DNA of 64,000 nucleotides from contig CAZBFP010000012.1 of assembly GCA_964491265.1 (NCBI GenBank), positions 1 through 64,000 of the forward strand, in the 5' to 3' direction. This document shows, piece after piece, positions 17,823-26,688 of the stretch. Both the position numbers and the translations under genes were made by a program. Source of the DNA: JBBAGC01 sp964491265. Lineage in GTDB: Bacteria; Spirochaetota; UBA4802; UBA5550. Each line of letters begins with the position of its first letter. The first letter of the stretch is position 1. Under the pieces are notes generated by a model, which worked only from the letters and a program-made list of their open reading frames with translations, did not search any database and was not told the DNA's origin.

Positions 17823-19112
17823 TTAATTATTTTCCCTTACTTCAGCAATTGTTTCCTTTTTTATATCCACTCTCCCAATTATTGTCTCTACAGAAATCAG
17901 TTTATCGCTGCTTTCCAGAATTTTCCCGATAAATCTATTCCCATCCTTTGTAGTAATTGTCACATAAGAATAACTCACTTCATCCGATTTCAACTTAATA
18001 TCTCTAACCTTCCCTGCAATATTTTCCGGGATAATAATATTTACCCTATCCATTGATGTAATTGCGGAATGAACAGATCCCCTCTGGTCTGAAGTCATCT
18101 TATCAAACAGAGGATCCTTCAGCTTTTGATTAATATCTTTAGATGTTTTAAGGACATTGTTTGCACCACCCATATTTGTACCGATAATATAAAGCTGTCT
18201 ATTGGAATGTCTGGCATAAACTGAATCGGGATTAGAGGTAATTACCTTAAGAAAAGACTCAACAGCCTTTTCACTATTACCCATCCCCCTGTAACTTCTC
18301 GCTTTAAAATATTCTATCTGAGAAATATCATCAGCAGATGCATTTTTCGAAACTTTATTTAAAACCTCCAACGCCTTTTCATAGGCGAGAAGACTCACAA
18401 GCCTGCGGCTTTTAAAGATTGAATCAGCATCATCGGAAAGCACTCTCTTTCGCGCCTGGCTGAAACCTTCAAGATACTGCAAAAGAACTGTGGCTGTCAC
18501 AGCAGCTCCTTCATGGCCATGTTCAGCGATAACCATGTTATAGGTCTGTTGGGCATTATCATCAGAACCGGAGAGGGCATAGCAATACCCCTTGCGGAGC
18601 AGTACGCTGGCACGAATGGTGCTGCTTAAATTTTTTCTCTCAAGAATCCTGTCATAGAGAGGTATAGCTTTTGTGAAAAGATAATTTCTTTCATAATAGT
18701 AAGCCTGATCCAGGTCAGTGAAATAATCATCTTTTTCATGGGAATATTTTACCGGGGCTTTACCGAGAATTTTCCTGTTAAAGTTGATAATATAAGTCGC
18801 AGGATAATAGAAGAGCCTATACTTTTTCTCATCTTTATCCCTGAACTGACTGATCTGCATAGACAGGATTCCATATTCAATTGAATCCGCCGCATCCTGT
18901 GTTATTCTTTCTTCATAGATTTTTTTATTAACCTCATAGGTGGCAATAAGTGAGATATGATCTACGCCCCCTTCATAAAAATCGAGATCCTGCAGATAGG
19001 CCTTTAACTCATTAATTCTGATTAAAATTGTTGTCTCGTTCAGAAAAAAAAGGAAAGATAAGAGAGACAGTAGAGCTGCCAGGGATAAAATTTTAAAAAG
19101 ATTTTTTCTCAT
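17823..19112 (-). CDS. TPR-repeat protein with N-terminal membrane anchor
   Basis: A 429-residue protein. A hydrophobic anchor or signal peptide covers about 8-27. Tetratricopeptide-like helical repeats span about 130-300 (for example YYERNYLFTKAIPLYDRILERKN and YFKARSYRGMGNSEKAVESFLKVI). The last 45 residues form a small beta domain (DGNRFIGKILES...GRVDIKKETIAEVREN) similar to one in the next gene. The role is unknown; TPRs suggest a scaffold in an envelope complex. It starts three bases after the GGDEF gene and is likely co-transcribed with it. Confidence 0.72.
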   Translation of the reverse strand: MRKNLFKILSLAALLSLLSFLFFLNETTILIRINELKAYLQDLDFYEGGVDHISLIATYEVNKKIYEERITQDAADSIEYGILSMQISQFRDKDEKKYRLFYYPATYIINFNRKILGKAPVKYSHEKDDYFTDLDQAYYYERNYLFTKAIPLYDRILERKNLSSTIRASVLLRKGYCYALSGSDDNAQQTYNMVIAEHGHEGAAVTATVLLQYLEGFSQARKRVLSDDADSIFKSRRLVSLLAYEKALEVLNKVSKNASADDISQIEYFKARSYRGMGNSEKAVESFLKVITSNPDSVYARHSNRQLYIIGTNMGGANNVLKTSKDINQKLKDPLFDKMTSDQRGSVHSAITSMDRVNIIIPENIAGKVRDIKLKSDEVSYSYVTITTKDGNRFIGKILESSDKLISVETIIGRVDIKKETIAEVRENN

Positions 19113-19115
19113 CCA

Positions 19116-20450
19116 CTAATCTCCCCGGATAAACTCAACTCTGCTTTTCCCCTTCCTCTTGGCATTGTTAAGAGCCTCTTTTGCGATCCCGATAATACTC
19201 GCCGGGCTTTCCAGAAGGTGAAGTTTTTCAGATTCATAATATGCAATTCCGGCACATGCTGTAACAGACAGTTTACCGTCAGGGGTAATAATCTCCTTCT
19301 GCTCAACAGAAGAAATAATTTTTACAGCAATCTCCTTTATAGTCTCAGCTGAAGACAAGGGGGGAAGTATGGCAAATTCATCGCCGCTGATGCGGGCAAC
19401 GATGCAGTCTTTAAGATAGCTGTTTTTCATAATCCTGGATATTTCCAGCAGAACAATATCTCCGGTCTGTTTCCCGAATATTTCATTTGTCTTTTTGAAA
19501 TCATCAATATTTATCAGTATAAGTGAAATATCTTTTGAATTATCCTTCACACGTTTTATCTCTTCATTGATCCTTTCAAAAAAATAATGTTCATTGAGAA
19601 GTCCTGTCATTTCATCCCGGATTACAATCCTTTCTGAACGATCTTTGATCGATCTTTTCTTTTCCATTTCTGATGACAAAGACTGAATATTATGAGTGAT
19701 AGATTCAGCCATACTGTTAAATGCATCAGCAAGTACTCCTAATTCATCATGCCTGTCTGGAAATCGGACTCTGGCTGTCAAGTCTCCGCTGGAAAGTTTC
19801 CTTGCTGTTTTTTCCAGCGCAGTTATGGGATGTATAATCAGCCTGTAAAGAATTACAGCAAAAAGAAAATGAAAAAGCAATACAACTACAATTACATAGG
19901 CAGCCTGTTTATAAAGATTGAGTAAAGATTCATCAAGAATATCAATTTTTTCTTTAATATAAAGTATATTACTGCTCATATTTAATTCTTCTAGAGGGAT
20001 ATAAAAGCTGATTATCTTGTTTTTTTCATCAATCCTCATATAGTAACTCTTACCTGTAAAGGTTACTGTTGTCACAGAACGGAGTGCGTCCTCCTTAAAA
20101 GAATCGGGGAGGGAGAGATCAGGAGATGATTTATATATTTCAGAATTTTTTTCAGAAAAAATAATAAAGTCTTCATAGTGCATACCCACAGCACCTGTCA
20201 GATGGGACAAGAGCTCCTGCTCATTTTTCACATCGAAGAGATCACCCTGAGAAATTTCACTATTCAGCTTATTTAAAGCGCCCATAAGATGAAAAAGTTT
20301 CTTCTCCGATTCCAGCATAATATTTCTGCTGATAAGATCTACCTGATTTTCAAAAATAATTGAGATAACGAATGATATACTGATTAAAGATAACAGTATA
20401 TAGAATAACAATATTTTGAAGCCAAGAGATCTGAAGATACTTGATGGCAT
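19116..20450 (-). CDS. HAMP-GGDEF diguanylate cyclase
   Basis: A 444-residue inner-membrane signalling protein. Transmembrane helices near 10-28 and 190-212 flank a periplasmic sensor region of about 160 residues. A HAMP domain follows (about 213-265, with the PDRHDELGVLADAFNSMAE segment), then a GGDEF domain (about 280-440) with active site SGDEF, a tolerated variant of GGDEF. It would make c-di-GMP in response to a periplasmic signal. First gene of a four-gene set with the TPR, barrel and propeller proteins, which may be its periplasmic partners. Confidence 0.9.
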   Translation of the reverse strand: MPSSIFRSLGFKILLFYILLSLISISFVISIIFENQVDLISRNIMLESEKKLFHLMGALNKLNSEISQGDLFDVKNEQELLSHLTGAVGMHYEDFIIFSEKNSEIYKSSPDLSLPDSFKEDALRSVTTVTFTGKSYYMRIDEKNKIISFYIPLEELNMSSNILYIKEKIDILDESLLNLYKQAAYVIVVVLLFHFLFAVILYRLIIHPITALEKTARKLSSGDLTARVRFPDRHDELGVLADAFNSMAESITHNIQSLSSEMEKKRSIKDRSERIVIRDEMTGLLNEHYFFERINEEIKRVKDNSKDISLILINIDDFKKTNEIFGKQTGDIVLLEISRIMKNSYLKDCIVARISGDEFAILPPLSSAETIKEIAVKIISSVEQKEIITPDGKLSVTACAGIAYYESEKLHLLESPASIIGIAKEALNNAKRKGKSRVEFIRGD

Positions 20451-20788
20451 AATTAACCTTTTTTCAGTAAAAATACTATTTGAAGATATACTTTCTCATC
20501 AAACTGATTATAGCGCATGCTGAATTGACATTATTCTTATGCTCTAATTTTTAGCAAGGTAAATCTGTTTTTTTATATTCATTTCAATAAAAACATTGCA
20601 GTTTTAGTGCCTCTGTTCTTCTATGGCTTAATAACTATAAAAGGAAATAGTATTTATTCCTTAACTTTTTTATAAGTATAAAAAACCTCGGAAAATTTCC
20701 GCTGCAGACTCAGCGAAGGTTAAAACAAATTTTTATTTTAGACTATAATTTATGTTCAGGAATCATTACTTAAAAAGGAAACATACGA
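20451..20788. other. Intergenic region with partial repeat and helicase leader
   Basis: A 338-base non-coding gap between divergent genes. The part from about 20645 to 20770 resembles a diverged family A dispersed repeat: AGTATTTATTCCTTAACTT at the left, a small palindrome CGGAAAATTTCCG in the middle, and TTCAGGAATCATTAC at the right. A TATAAT at 20744-20749 with TTAAAA 18 bases upstream (20720-20725) could be the helicase promoter. No RNA gene was recognised. Confidence 0.4.
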
Positions 20789-22426
20789 ATGTTAGAAAAT
20801 TTTAAATCACTTGGTTTATCAGATGAAACAGTAAAAACTCTGCACTTAAAAGGCTTTGAAGAGCCCACTGAGATACAGATTAAAACTATTCCAGTGCTGA
20901 TGAATGAAGAATGTGATGTAGTGGGACAGGCTCAGACAGGTACAGGTAAAACCGCAGCCTTTGGGCTCCCCCTTGTTGAGAAACTTGTAAAGGACTCAAA
21001 AAAAGTACAGGCGCTGATTCTTGTACCTACCCGTGAACTTGCAATTCAGGTCTCTGAAGAGATCAACTCATTTAAAGGTAAAAAGAAACTGCATATTCTA
21101 CCGATTTACGGCGGCCAGTCAATGACAGATCAGCTTAGACGCTTAAGCAAAAACGCTGATATTATTGTTGGAACCCCGGGTAGAATAATAGACCATATTC
21201 AGAGAAAAAGCATAAATCTTGATCAGATTTCATTCCTTGTTCTTGATGAAGCAGATGAGATGCTCAATATGGGCTTTGTTGATGATATTGAGCTTATACT
21301 CAAAACAACCAACCCTGACAGGAGAACCCTTCTTTTTTCAGCTACAATGCCTGCCCGGATTATGGCTATTGCAAAAAAATATATGAAAGAGTTCAAAATA
21401 CTTTCAGTACAGAAAAATCCCCTTACAGCGGATCTCACTGATCAGATATATTTTGAAATTGCACCGGCTGACAAGCTCGAATCACTCTGCAGAATCATTG
21501 ATATCAATGAAAACTTCTATTCACTTATTTTCTGCAGAACAAAAGTAGAAGTAGATGAAATATCAAGCAAGCTCGTTGACAGGGGATACGATGCAGACGG
21601 TATTCATGGAGACCTGTCCCAGCATCAGAGGGAGAGAATTCTTGATAAATTCAAGAAAAAAAGGATCAACATACTTGTTGCCACAGATGTGGCAGCCCGG
21701 GGGATTGATGTTATGAATCTCTCTCATGTAATAAATTATTCACTACCACAGGATCCTGAATCCTACATACACCGTATAGGCAGAACAGGAAGGGCAGGGA
21801 AAAAGGGTATTGCAATAACTTTTATAAGCCCATCTGAGTATAAAAAGCTTATTTATATTACAAACATAACCAAGACTAAAATCAGAAAAGAGAAAATTCC
21901 GAAAGCATCCGAAATTGTTGAAATAAGAAAATCGAGAATTAATTCCGAACTTAATGAAATAATAGCAAGCGGTGAGCATAAAAACTTCATCTCAACTGCA
22001 GAAACTCTCCTCAAAGAGAAAGACCCGGTCGAAACGGTTGCAGCAATCCTTAAATACTCTATGGAAAGCGAACTCGATGAAAAGAAATACAAGGATATAA
22101 GCGAAATCAAGGTCAAGCCGGGAGGCACCGCCCGTCTTTTTGTTTCCTTAGGTGAGAAAGATGGCCTTACGCCAAGAAAGCTCATTAAACTTATTAACAA
22201 TGAATCGAAGGTCAATGCATCCAAAATAACTGAAGTAAAGGTTATGGACAGCTTCTCCTTCCTCACTGTACCTTTTGAAGAGGCGGAAATAATATTAAAA
22301 GATTTTAACGAAAAAACTGAACAGGGGAAACCTCTTATTCAAAGAGCAAACCCTTCAGGTAAGCCTGCTGCAAAAACAATGCGGTCAGGGGTGAAAAAAC
22401 CGGCAAGATCTTCCAGGAAATATTAA
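20789..22426 (+). CDS. deaD: DEAD-box ATP-dependent RNA helicase (DeaD/CsdA type)
   Basis: A 545-residue RNA helicase. All core motifs are visible: Q-motif (PTEIQIKTIP), motif I AQTGTGKT, Ia PTRELAIQ, GG, Ib TPGR, II DEAD, III SAT, V AARGIDV and VI HRIGRTGRAG. The C-terminal region includes a DbpA/CsdA-type RNA-binding domain near 452-515 (GTARLFVSLGEKDGLTP...FSFLTVPFEEAE), then a basic tail. This architecture belongs to CsdA/DeaD helicases that act in ribosome assembly and mRNA turnover, often in the cold. It is monocistronic and ends at a strong hairpin terminator. Confidence 0.93.
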   Translation: MLENFKSLGLSDETVKTLHLKGFEEPTEIQIKTIPVLMNEECDVVGQAQTGTGKTAAFGLPLVEKLVKDSKKVQALILVPTRELAIQVSEEINSFKGKKKLHILPIYGGQSMTDQLRRLSKNADIIVGTPGRIIDHIQRKSINLDQISFLVLDEADEMLNMGFVDDIELILKTTNPDRRTLLFSATMPARIMAIAKKYMKEFKILSVQKNPLTADLTDQIYFEIAPADKLESLCRIIDINENFYSLIFCRTKVEVDEISSKLVDRGYDADGIHGDLSQHQRERILDKFKKKRINILVATDVAARGIDVMNLSHVINYSLPQDPESYIHRIGRTGRAGKKGIAITFISPSEYKKLIYITNITKTKIRKEKIPKASEIVEIRKSRINSELNEIIASGEHKNFISTAETLLKEKDPVETVAAILKYSMESELDEKKYKDISEIKVKPGGTARLFVSLGEKDGLTPRKLIKLINNESKVNASKITEVKVMDSFSFLTVPFEEAEIILKDFNEKTEQGKPLIQRANPSGKPAAKTMRSGVKKPARSSRKY

Positions 22427-22473
22427 TAATCACCTGTAAAGAAATAGTAGTTCTGAATAAAAAAACCAGTGCA

Positions 22474-22506
22474 AAAGCCTCTCCTCATATTAAGGAGAGG
22501 CTTTAA
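22474..22506 (+). terminator. Intrinsic terminator after deaD
   Basis: Perfect inverted repeat AAAGCCTCTCCT / AGGAGAGGCTTT (22474-22485 with 22493-22504) with a 7-base loop, followed by a short T/A stretch. Confidence 0.85.
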
Positions 22507-22738
22507 TTATCTGCTAAAGACGAATACTTCTCTTTTTTTTTAACTTTGCGTAAAAGTAGTGGACTAAGACGCAAATATTATATTTATTATTCTTATTATA
22601 TATTTTTATTGAGAAAAAAATATGTAATTTAAAATAATTAGATTGAAAAAATTATTAACTCACACAAATTACTGTCTGTTGGTTCGCATTATCAAATAAC
22701 TGCTAAATAGACAGCTAATAATTAACCGGAGGTTACAA

Positions 22739-23848
22739 ATGAACAAATTCTCACTTATTCCAGCATTAATACTCGCATTTTTTCTAACCCTTTCAGGTCT
22801 TGCTTTTTCTCAGGTAGACGTGGAAGAATCGGATGAAACCATTAATAACGAAGAAGTTGCTGAATTCACCGGTATAACCGAGGATGATATTGCTGAAGAT
22901 ACAGCAGCAGAGGAGAAGGAAAAAATCTTTGAAAAAGAAGATGTACTTGCTCTTAAAGGTACTCCCAAAACTTTCACTGATGGTTATAACACATATGTAA
23001 ACGACAAAATCCAGTTTGAGCTCTTCGGCCGTGATAACATAATGCAGGACAAGATATTCTACAGAATAAACAATGGCGAAGAGCAGCTTTATACAGGTCC
23101 ATTCAACCTTAAAGAGGAAGGTTCCCAGGTAATTTACTACTACAGTGTAGACAAAATGGGGAACAGAGAGGAGCTCAGAAGCCTCAATGTAATAGTTGAC
23201 ATAACCTCACCGGAAGTAATAGTAACTATTACTGCGCCATTTGCTAAAACTGAAGGCAAAATTTATGCTTCCGACAAATTCAATTACGATTACACTATTT
23301 CCGCACGTGATAATATCTCTGGTGTTGGAAGTGTTGCTTACGCTATTGAAGATGGAGAATACATGGAATATCTTAAACCATTTTCCATTAACTCATTAAA
23401 ACCTGTTAATATAAGCATAGCAGCAGAAGACAGAGTTGGAAACCTTACCAAAAAATATGTAACTAAAGTTGTGGATGCTTCAGGTAATATTCTTGCTGAA
23501 GGTATTGAGGACATCGAAATCCTTGTTGATAATACAGCTCCTGTTGTTGAAATAACTCCGGACAAGGAATTCTTCATGAAGGAATCCAAAAAGGTGGCTT
23601 CAAAAGATTACAAGTATACTATTTCTGCGTCAGATGCTGATTCAGGAGTTCATTCTATTTATTACAGAATAAACAGCCGATCTGATTTTATACTTTATAC
23701 AGGCCCGATACAGTTCAATGTAAACGGTATGCATAAAATTGAAGCTATCGCAAAAGATAATGTTGGAAACACCAGTCAAGCTGCTGTCCTTGATGTATAT
23801 GTTGACACCATACCGGCAAATACAGACATAAAGCTTATTACTGAGTAG
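22739..23848 (+). CDS. Exported protein with OmpL47-type beta-sandwich repeats
   Basis: A 369-residue secreted protein. A signal peptide spans about 1-24, followed by an acidic, low-complexity linker (about 25-75). Three beta-sandwich repeats follow, near 80-140, 145-220 and 280-365, each with the pattern of a D-x(2-3)-SG turn or equivalent, YxxN/D, an LYTGPF-like strand, a segment like GxxxIxYYSVDKxGN, then a VDxTxP linker. This matches the OmpL47/chitobiase-C-terminal-like repeat of leptospiral surface proteins. It likely sits in the periplasm or on the surface. A strong ACCGGAGG ribosome-binding site precedes the ATG. The 312-base upstream region also holds an inverted repeat TTTGCGT/ACGCAAA (about 22544-22576). 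Confidence 0.78.
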   Translation: MNKFSLIPALILAFFLTLSGLAFSQVDVEESDETINNEEVAEFTGITEDDIAEDTAAEEKEKIFEKEDVLALKGTPKTFTDGYNTYVNDKIQFELFGRDNIMQDKIFYRINNGEEQLYTGPFNLKEEGSQVIYYYSVDKMGNREELRSLNVIVDITSPEVIVTITAPFAKTEGKIYASDKFNYDYTISARDNISGVGSVAYAIEDGEYMEYLKPFSINSLKPVNISIAAEDRVGNLTKKYVTKVVDASGNILAEGIEDIEILVDNTAPVVEITPDKEFFMKESKKVASKDYKYTISASDADSGVHSIYYRINSRSDFILYTGPIQFNVNGMHKIEAIAKDNVGNTSQAAVLDVYVDTIPANTDIKLITE

Positions 23849-23859
23849 AACAATCTATG

Positions 23860-23898
23860 CAGACATGAGTTGAATTTTGATTCATGTCTGTTAATTTT
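23860..23898 (+). terminator. Intrinsic terminator after the OmpL47-type gene
   Basis: Stem CAGACATGA (23860-23868) with TCATGTCTG (23882-23890), followed by TTAATTTT. A second, longer AT-rich hairpin with 16-base perfect arms (23903-23918 with 23926-23941) follows just before the next gene and may reinforce termination or shape the leader of the MORN gene. Confidence 0.7.
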
Positions 23899-23970
23899 AA
23901 AAAGATTATTCTTTTAATCTTCTTTATTAAAAGAATAATCTAACCAGCTTAACCGGAGGATAGTTAAAAA

Positions 23971-24528
23971 ATGAAAAAACTATTATTACTGGGAATAATT
24001 GCAATTTTTGTTACTTCCTGCTCAAGCACTGACCAGAAGGATTCCCCTATTGTAAAGGCTTACGGGCCGGGAACAACCTGTGTTGAAGGTGATTGTCTGG
24101 AAGGACAGGGAACAGTTAAATTTCCCCAGGGTCTTGAATATAAAGGTGATTTTAAAGGGAGTACAGTTGACGGGAAGGGATTGATGATGTGGCCTTCCGG
24201 GTCTAAATATGATGGTGAATTCAGCCAGAACATCCGTGACGGCAAGGGTACATTCACCTATAATAACGGCGATGTATACACCGGCGAATTCAAAAATAAC
24301 AAAAAACATGGCCAGGGCGAATACAAATGGACCAATGGCGATGTTTATAACGGTGAATGGGCAGATGGTCTTGAAAATGGAACCGGAACCTACACATGGA
24401 AGGAAGGGGTAACCTATACCGGACAGTGGAAAGACGGCAAGATAAACGGAAACGGAACAATCCAATGGCCTGACGGGTCCCGCATTAAAGGGATTTTCGA
24501 GAACAACAGGTTAATAAGCGAAGATTAA
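23971..24528 (+). CDS. MORN-repeat lipoprotein
   Basis: A 185-residue lipoprotein with the lipobox ending at C17 (VTSC). From about residue 50 there are five complete 23-residue MORN repeats (pattern YxGxFxxxxxxGxGxxxxxxG) and a sixth partial one. MORN repeats bind lipids or proteins and are found in envelope and membrane-associated proteins. The gene follows the OmpL47-type gene and shares the same TTAACCGGAGG ribosome-binding leader, which hints at similarly high expression. Confidence 0.85.
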   Translation: MKKLLLLGIIAIFVTSCSSTDQKDSPIVKAYGPGTTCVEGDCLEGQGTVKFPQGLEYKGDFKGSTVDGKGLMMWPSGSKYDGEFSQNIRDGKGTFTYNNGDVYTGEFKNNKKHGQGEYKWTNGDVYNGEWADGLENGTGTYTWKEGVTYTGQWKDGKINGNGTIQWPDGSRIKGIFENNRLISED

Positions 24529-24550
24529 TATAGAATCCGCATATAATTTA

Positions 24551-24577
24551 AAAACCGCCTTCTCAAGGCGGTTTTTT
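24551..24577 (+). terminator. Intrinsic terminator after the MORN gene
   Basis: Hairpin AAAACCGCCTT (24551-24561) with AAGGCGGTTTT (24565-24575), a 3-base loop and a run of six T from 24572. Confidence 0.9.
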
Positions 24578-24589
24578 AAATTAATATAT

Positions 24590-24710
24590 CAGTAATTATT
24601 CCGGAATATATTTTTTAGTCCAATAATGATATTTTCATATCCCCGCCGCCAACGGCGGCGGGGATATGAGAGCATTTTATTTCAAATATAACTTAAGGAA
24701 TTTACACTGT
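24590..24710. repeat. Dispersed ~120-bp repeat, family A, full copy
   Basis: The left end reads CAGTAATTATTCCGGAATAT; the right end, read inward on the minus strand, reads CAGTGTAAATTCCTTAAGTT. The core is a perfect GC-rich hairpin (24637-24650 with 24654-24667, loop AAC). The architecture is the same as the copy at 3.3 kb. It lies between two genes on opposite strands that converge. Confidence 0.65.
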
Positions 24711-24748
24711 TAATAAATTAATAATTCAGAAACACCCAACAAAAAAAA

Positions 24749-25156
24749 TCACTTATGATAAGCAATACCTTCAGCAGTAGCCACAAGATTATCTTCGGTA
24801 CCCCTTACATCTATTTTCCAGAGACTCACTTTTTTCCCGATTTTAACAGGTATTGCCTCTCCAAAAAGCTTCTCCCCTGCCCGTGCGGAAGAAACATAAT
24901 TAACTGTCACATTAAGCGACATTGCAATTATTCCGGTGGAATTAGAAGCTACAGCGAGGGACTGATCAATCAGAGCATAAATAATAGCGCCATGAGCACG
25001 CTCAACAGCATTAAGATATTCAGGACTGATCGTTACTGAACATCTGGCGTAACCCTCTTTCACCTCATCAACATTTATTCCCAAAAACTGAGCCATAGGA
25101 TCTTTACCCACAACTTCTCTTGCATATAATACCGGGTCATTGATGTAATCAGTCAT
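24749..25156 (-). CDS. PaaI-family hotdog-fold thioesterase
   Basis: A 135-residue hotdog-fold protein of the PaaI/hydroxyphenylacetyl-CoA thioesterase class. The family motif is ERAHGAIIYALIDQSLAVASNS near 51-72: the HG plus a downstream Asp (D66-region) match the active-site helix. The C-terminal strands (VNYVSSARAGEKLFGEA) also fit. It would hydrolyse an acyl-CoA in the cytoplasm; the acyl group cannot be predicted. It is the last gene of the long minus-strand operon that includes thiamine genes, 13 bases after the radical SAM gene. Confidence 0.85.
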   Translation of the reverse strand: MTDYINDPVLYAREVVGKDPMAQFLGINVDEVKEGYARCSVTISPEYLNAVERAHGAIIYALIDQSLAVASNSTGIIAMSLNVTVNYVSSARAGEKLFGEAIPVKIGKKVSLWKIDVRGTEDNLVATAEGIAYHK

Positions 25157-25169
25157 TCACTTCTCCTGT

Positions 25170-26438
25170 TTATTTTCTTAAAGGGGGATTATAATAGCCC
25201 AGTCTTAATTCAGGGAAACTGCTTTTCAGATTATTTATAAGATTACCAATACCGGTAAAATTTTCAAATTTAAAATCGATTCTTTTGAAAAAATAATCGG
25301 GATCGATATTAATGTTTCTGGTTTGTATCATATTTACAGGGAACCGCTTCAGAAAATTGAACAGAGATTCCGCTTCGCTTTCAGCATCAGTAAATCCGGG
25401 CATAAAAAACTGATTAATCGAAACAAAAATCCCTGCATTGAGGGCAATATCTATCGTTTTAAGCACATCATTAAAGCTGTAATTTGAAGGCCTGTGATAT
25501 GCGGTATAATATTTTTCAGTAGGTGAATTAAGACTTACCCTGATTGAATCAAGCCCGGCCTGTATCAACTCAGAAACAACCTGAGGCTTTGACCCATTAG
25601 TATTAATATTGATTGTTCCTGCTGATGTATTTCCCCTTACAGCTGAAACCGCCTTAATAAGATCAGCCCCCCTCAGCAAAGGTTCACCCTCACACCCCTG
25701 CCCGAAGCTGGCAACTGAACTCTCCACCCTGTTAAAATGATGAAGAATAACCTCTGCGATCTCTTCCGGTGACGGGGAAAATTCCAGCCGGAATTGTGAC
25801 TGACAGAAACCAGCCCCCTCCTCCTGGTATGAGAGACAGCCGATACAGTCTGCATTGCAGGCAGGACTTGTTGGAACCGGGGCTTCAAAGCGGCCGAGAA
25901 AAAAATTTCTAGCGCAAAGACAGTTGTATTCAGTGGAACAGACAGAAAGCTGCTTTACAAGCCTGTTCTCCGGATAGAGATTTTTTATCTCATTAACCGC
26001 TTTTTTAAATTCCCCGTGATTTTCATGAATTGCAGGATCTGAACGGATATCATCATCTATCCTTACTGCGGGTATATAGAAATCATCATCCTTAATTACA
26101 ACACCGGTGTATGCCCATAGCGGAAGCGTAGGAGCATTGTTTTTCGATTCATAAGCAGGCAAATATGTGCGCAAATACCCAGATGCGGGGAAGGAGGCAA
26201 CTGCATTAATAGAATTTCCGTGCAGATCCCTTTTAACTGCAGAAAAACCACCATTGCGAAAAGTAATCGGGTATCTGTCAGGTAGTGTAAAAAGATAACT
26301 CCCGTAGGGGAACTTAATTAAATCCTCATCCTTAACATGTAAAAACCTCTCCCCTGAACGGAAAACAGGGGGAAGCCCCGGGTAGTCAAATACAAGTCCC
26401 TTTTTATCTGCATAAACCATAGAGGTTTTATCCTGCAT
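25170..26438 (-). CDS. Radical SAM protein with long N-terminal region
   Basis: About 422 residues. The radical SAM 4Fe-4S motif CNADCIGC (CxxxCxxC) lies near 194-201, preceded by an unusually long N-terminal domain of about 190 residues. Further core features are GQGCEGEPLL, ININTNGS and DSIRVSLNSP. Extra Cys residues just before the motif (CSTEYNCLC) and after it (GFCQ) could bind a second cluster. The reaction is unknown. The start used is the ATG at 26438; a GTG one codon earlier is possible. It overlaps the upstream 83-residue ORF by about 11 bases, so the two are likely coupled. Confidence 0.82.
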   Translation of the reverse strand: MQDKTSMVYADKKGLVFDYPGLPPVFRSGERFLHVKDEDLIKFPYGSYLFTLPDRYPITFRNGGFSAVKRDLHGNSINAVASFPASGYLRTYLPAYESKNNAPTLPLWAYTGVVIKDDDFYIPAVRIDDDIRSDPAIHENHGEFKKAVNEIKNLYPENRLVKQLSVCSTEYNCLCARNFFLGRFEAPVPTSPACNADCIGCLSYQEEGAGFCQSQFRLEFSPSPEEIAEVILHHFNRVESSVASFGQGCEGEPLLRGADLIKAVSAVRGNTSAGTININTNGSKPQVVSELIQAGLDSIRVSLNSPTEKYYTAYHRPSNYSFNDVLKTIDIALNAGIFVSINQFFMPGFTDAESEAESLFNFLKRFPVNMIQTRNINIDPDYFFKRIDFKFENFTGIGNLINNLKSSFPELRLGYYNPPLRK

Positions 26439-26679
26439 CACGCCCCCCCGGACCGTTCAGATACCTGTTAATTTTTATTTCTGCGTGCCTTATCATTTTG
26501 GAAAGAAATCTCTGCTTCTTCCTGATTGAACGATATATTTTATCATGTCTCACTTCTGATGCAGAGAGCCCATCTTTAATGAGCCCGCTTTTCCTGGAAA
26601 GTTTTTCATCTTTAACTTCATTCCACTGAAGCCTGAACTGATCACGAATGGAGATCTGAATCTTTATTTTATTCTCCAC
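26428..26679 (-). CDS. Small basic hypothetical protein
   Basis: An 83-residue protein with no recognised family. It is rich in Lys, Arg and Ile and looks helical in its second half (a run of charged residues, RSIRKKQRFLSKMIRHAE). It sits in the long minus-strand operon, 9 bases after thiD2-thiE, and its end overlaps the radical SAM start. That tight packing is the main support for it being real. It ends GPGGRDAG, encoded partly by a run of seven G on the coding strand. Confidence 0.55.
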   Translation of the reverse strand: MENKIKIQISIRDQFRLQWNEVKDEKLSRKSGLIKDGLSASEVRHDKIYRSIRKKQRFLSKMIRHAEIKINRYLNGPGGRDAG

Positions 26680-26688
26680 AATAAAAAT

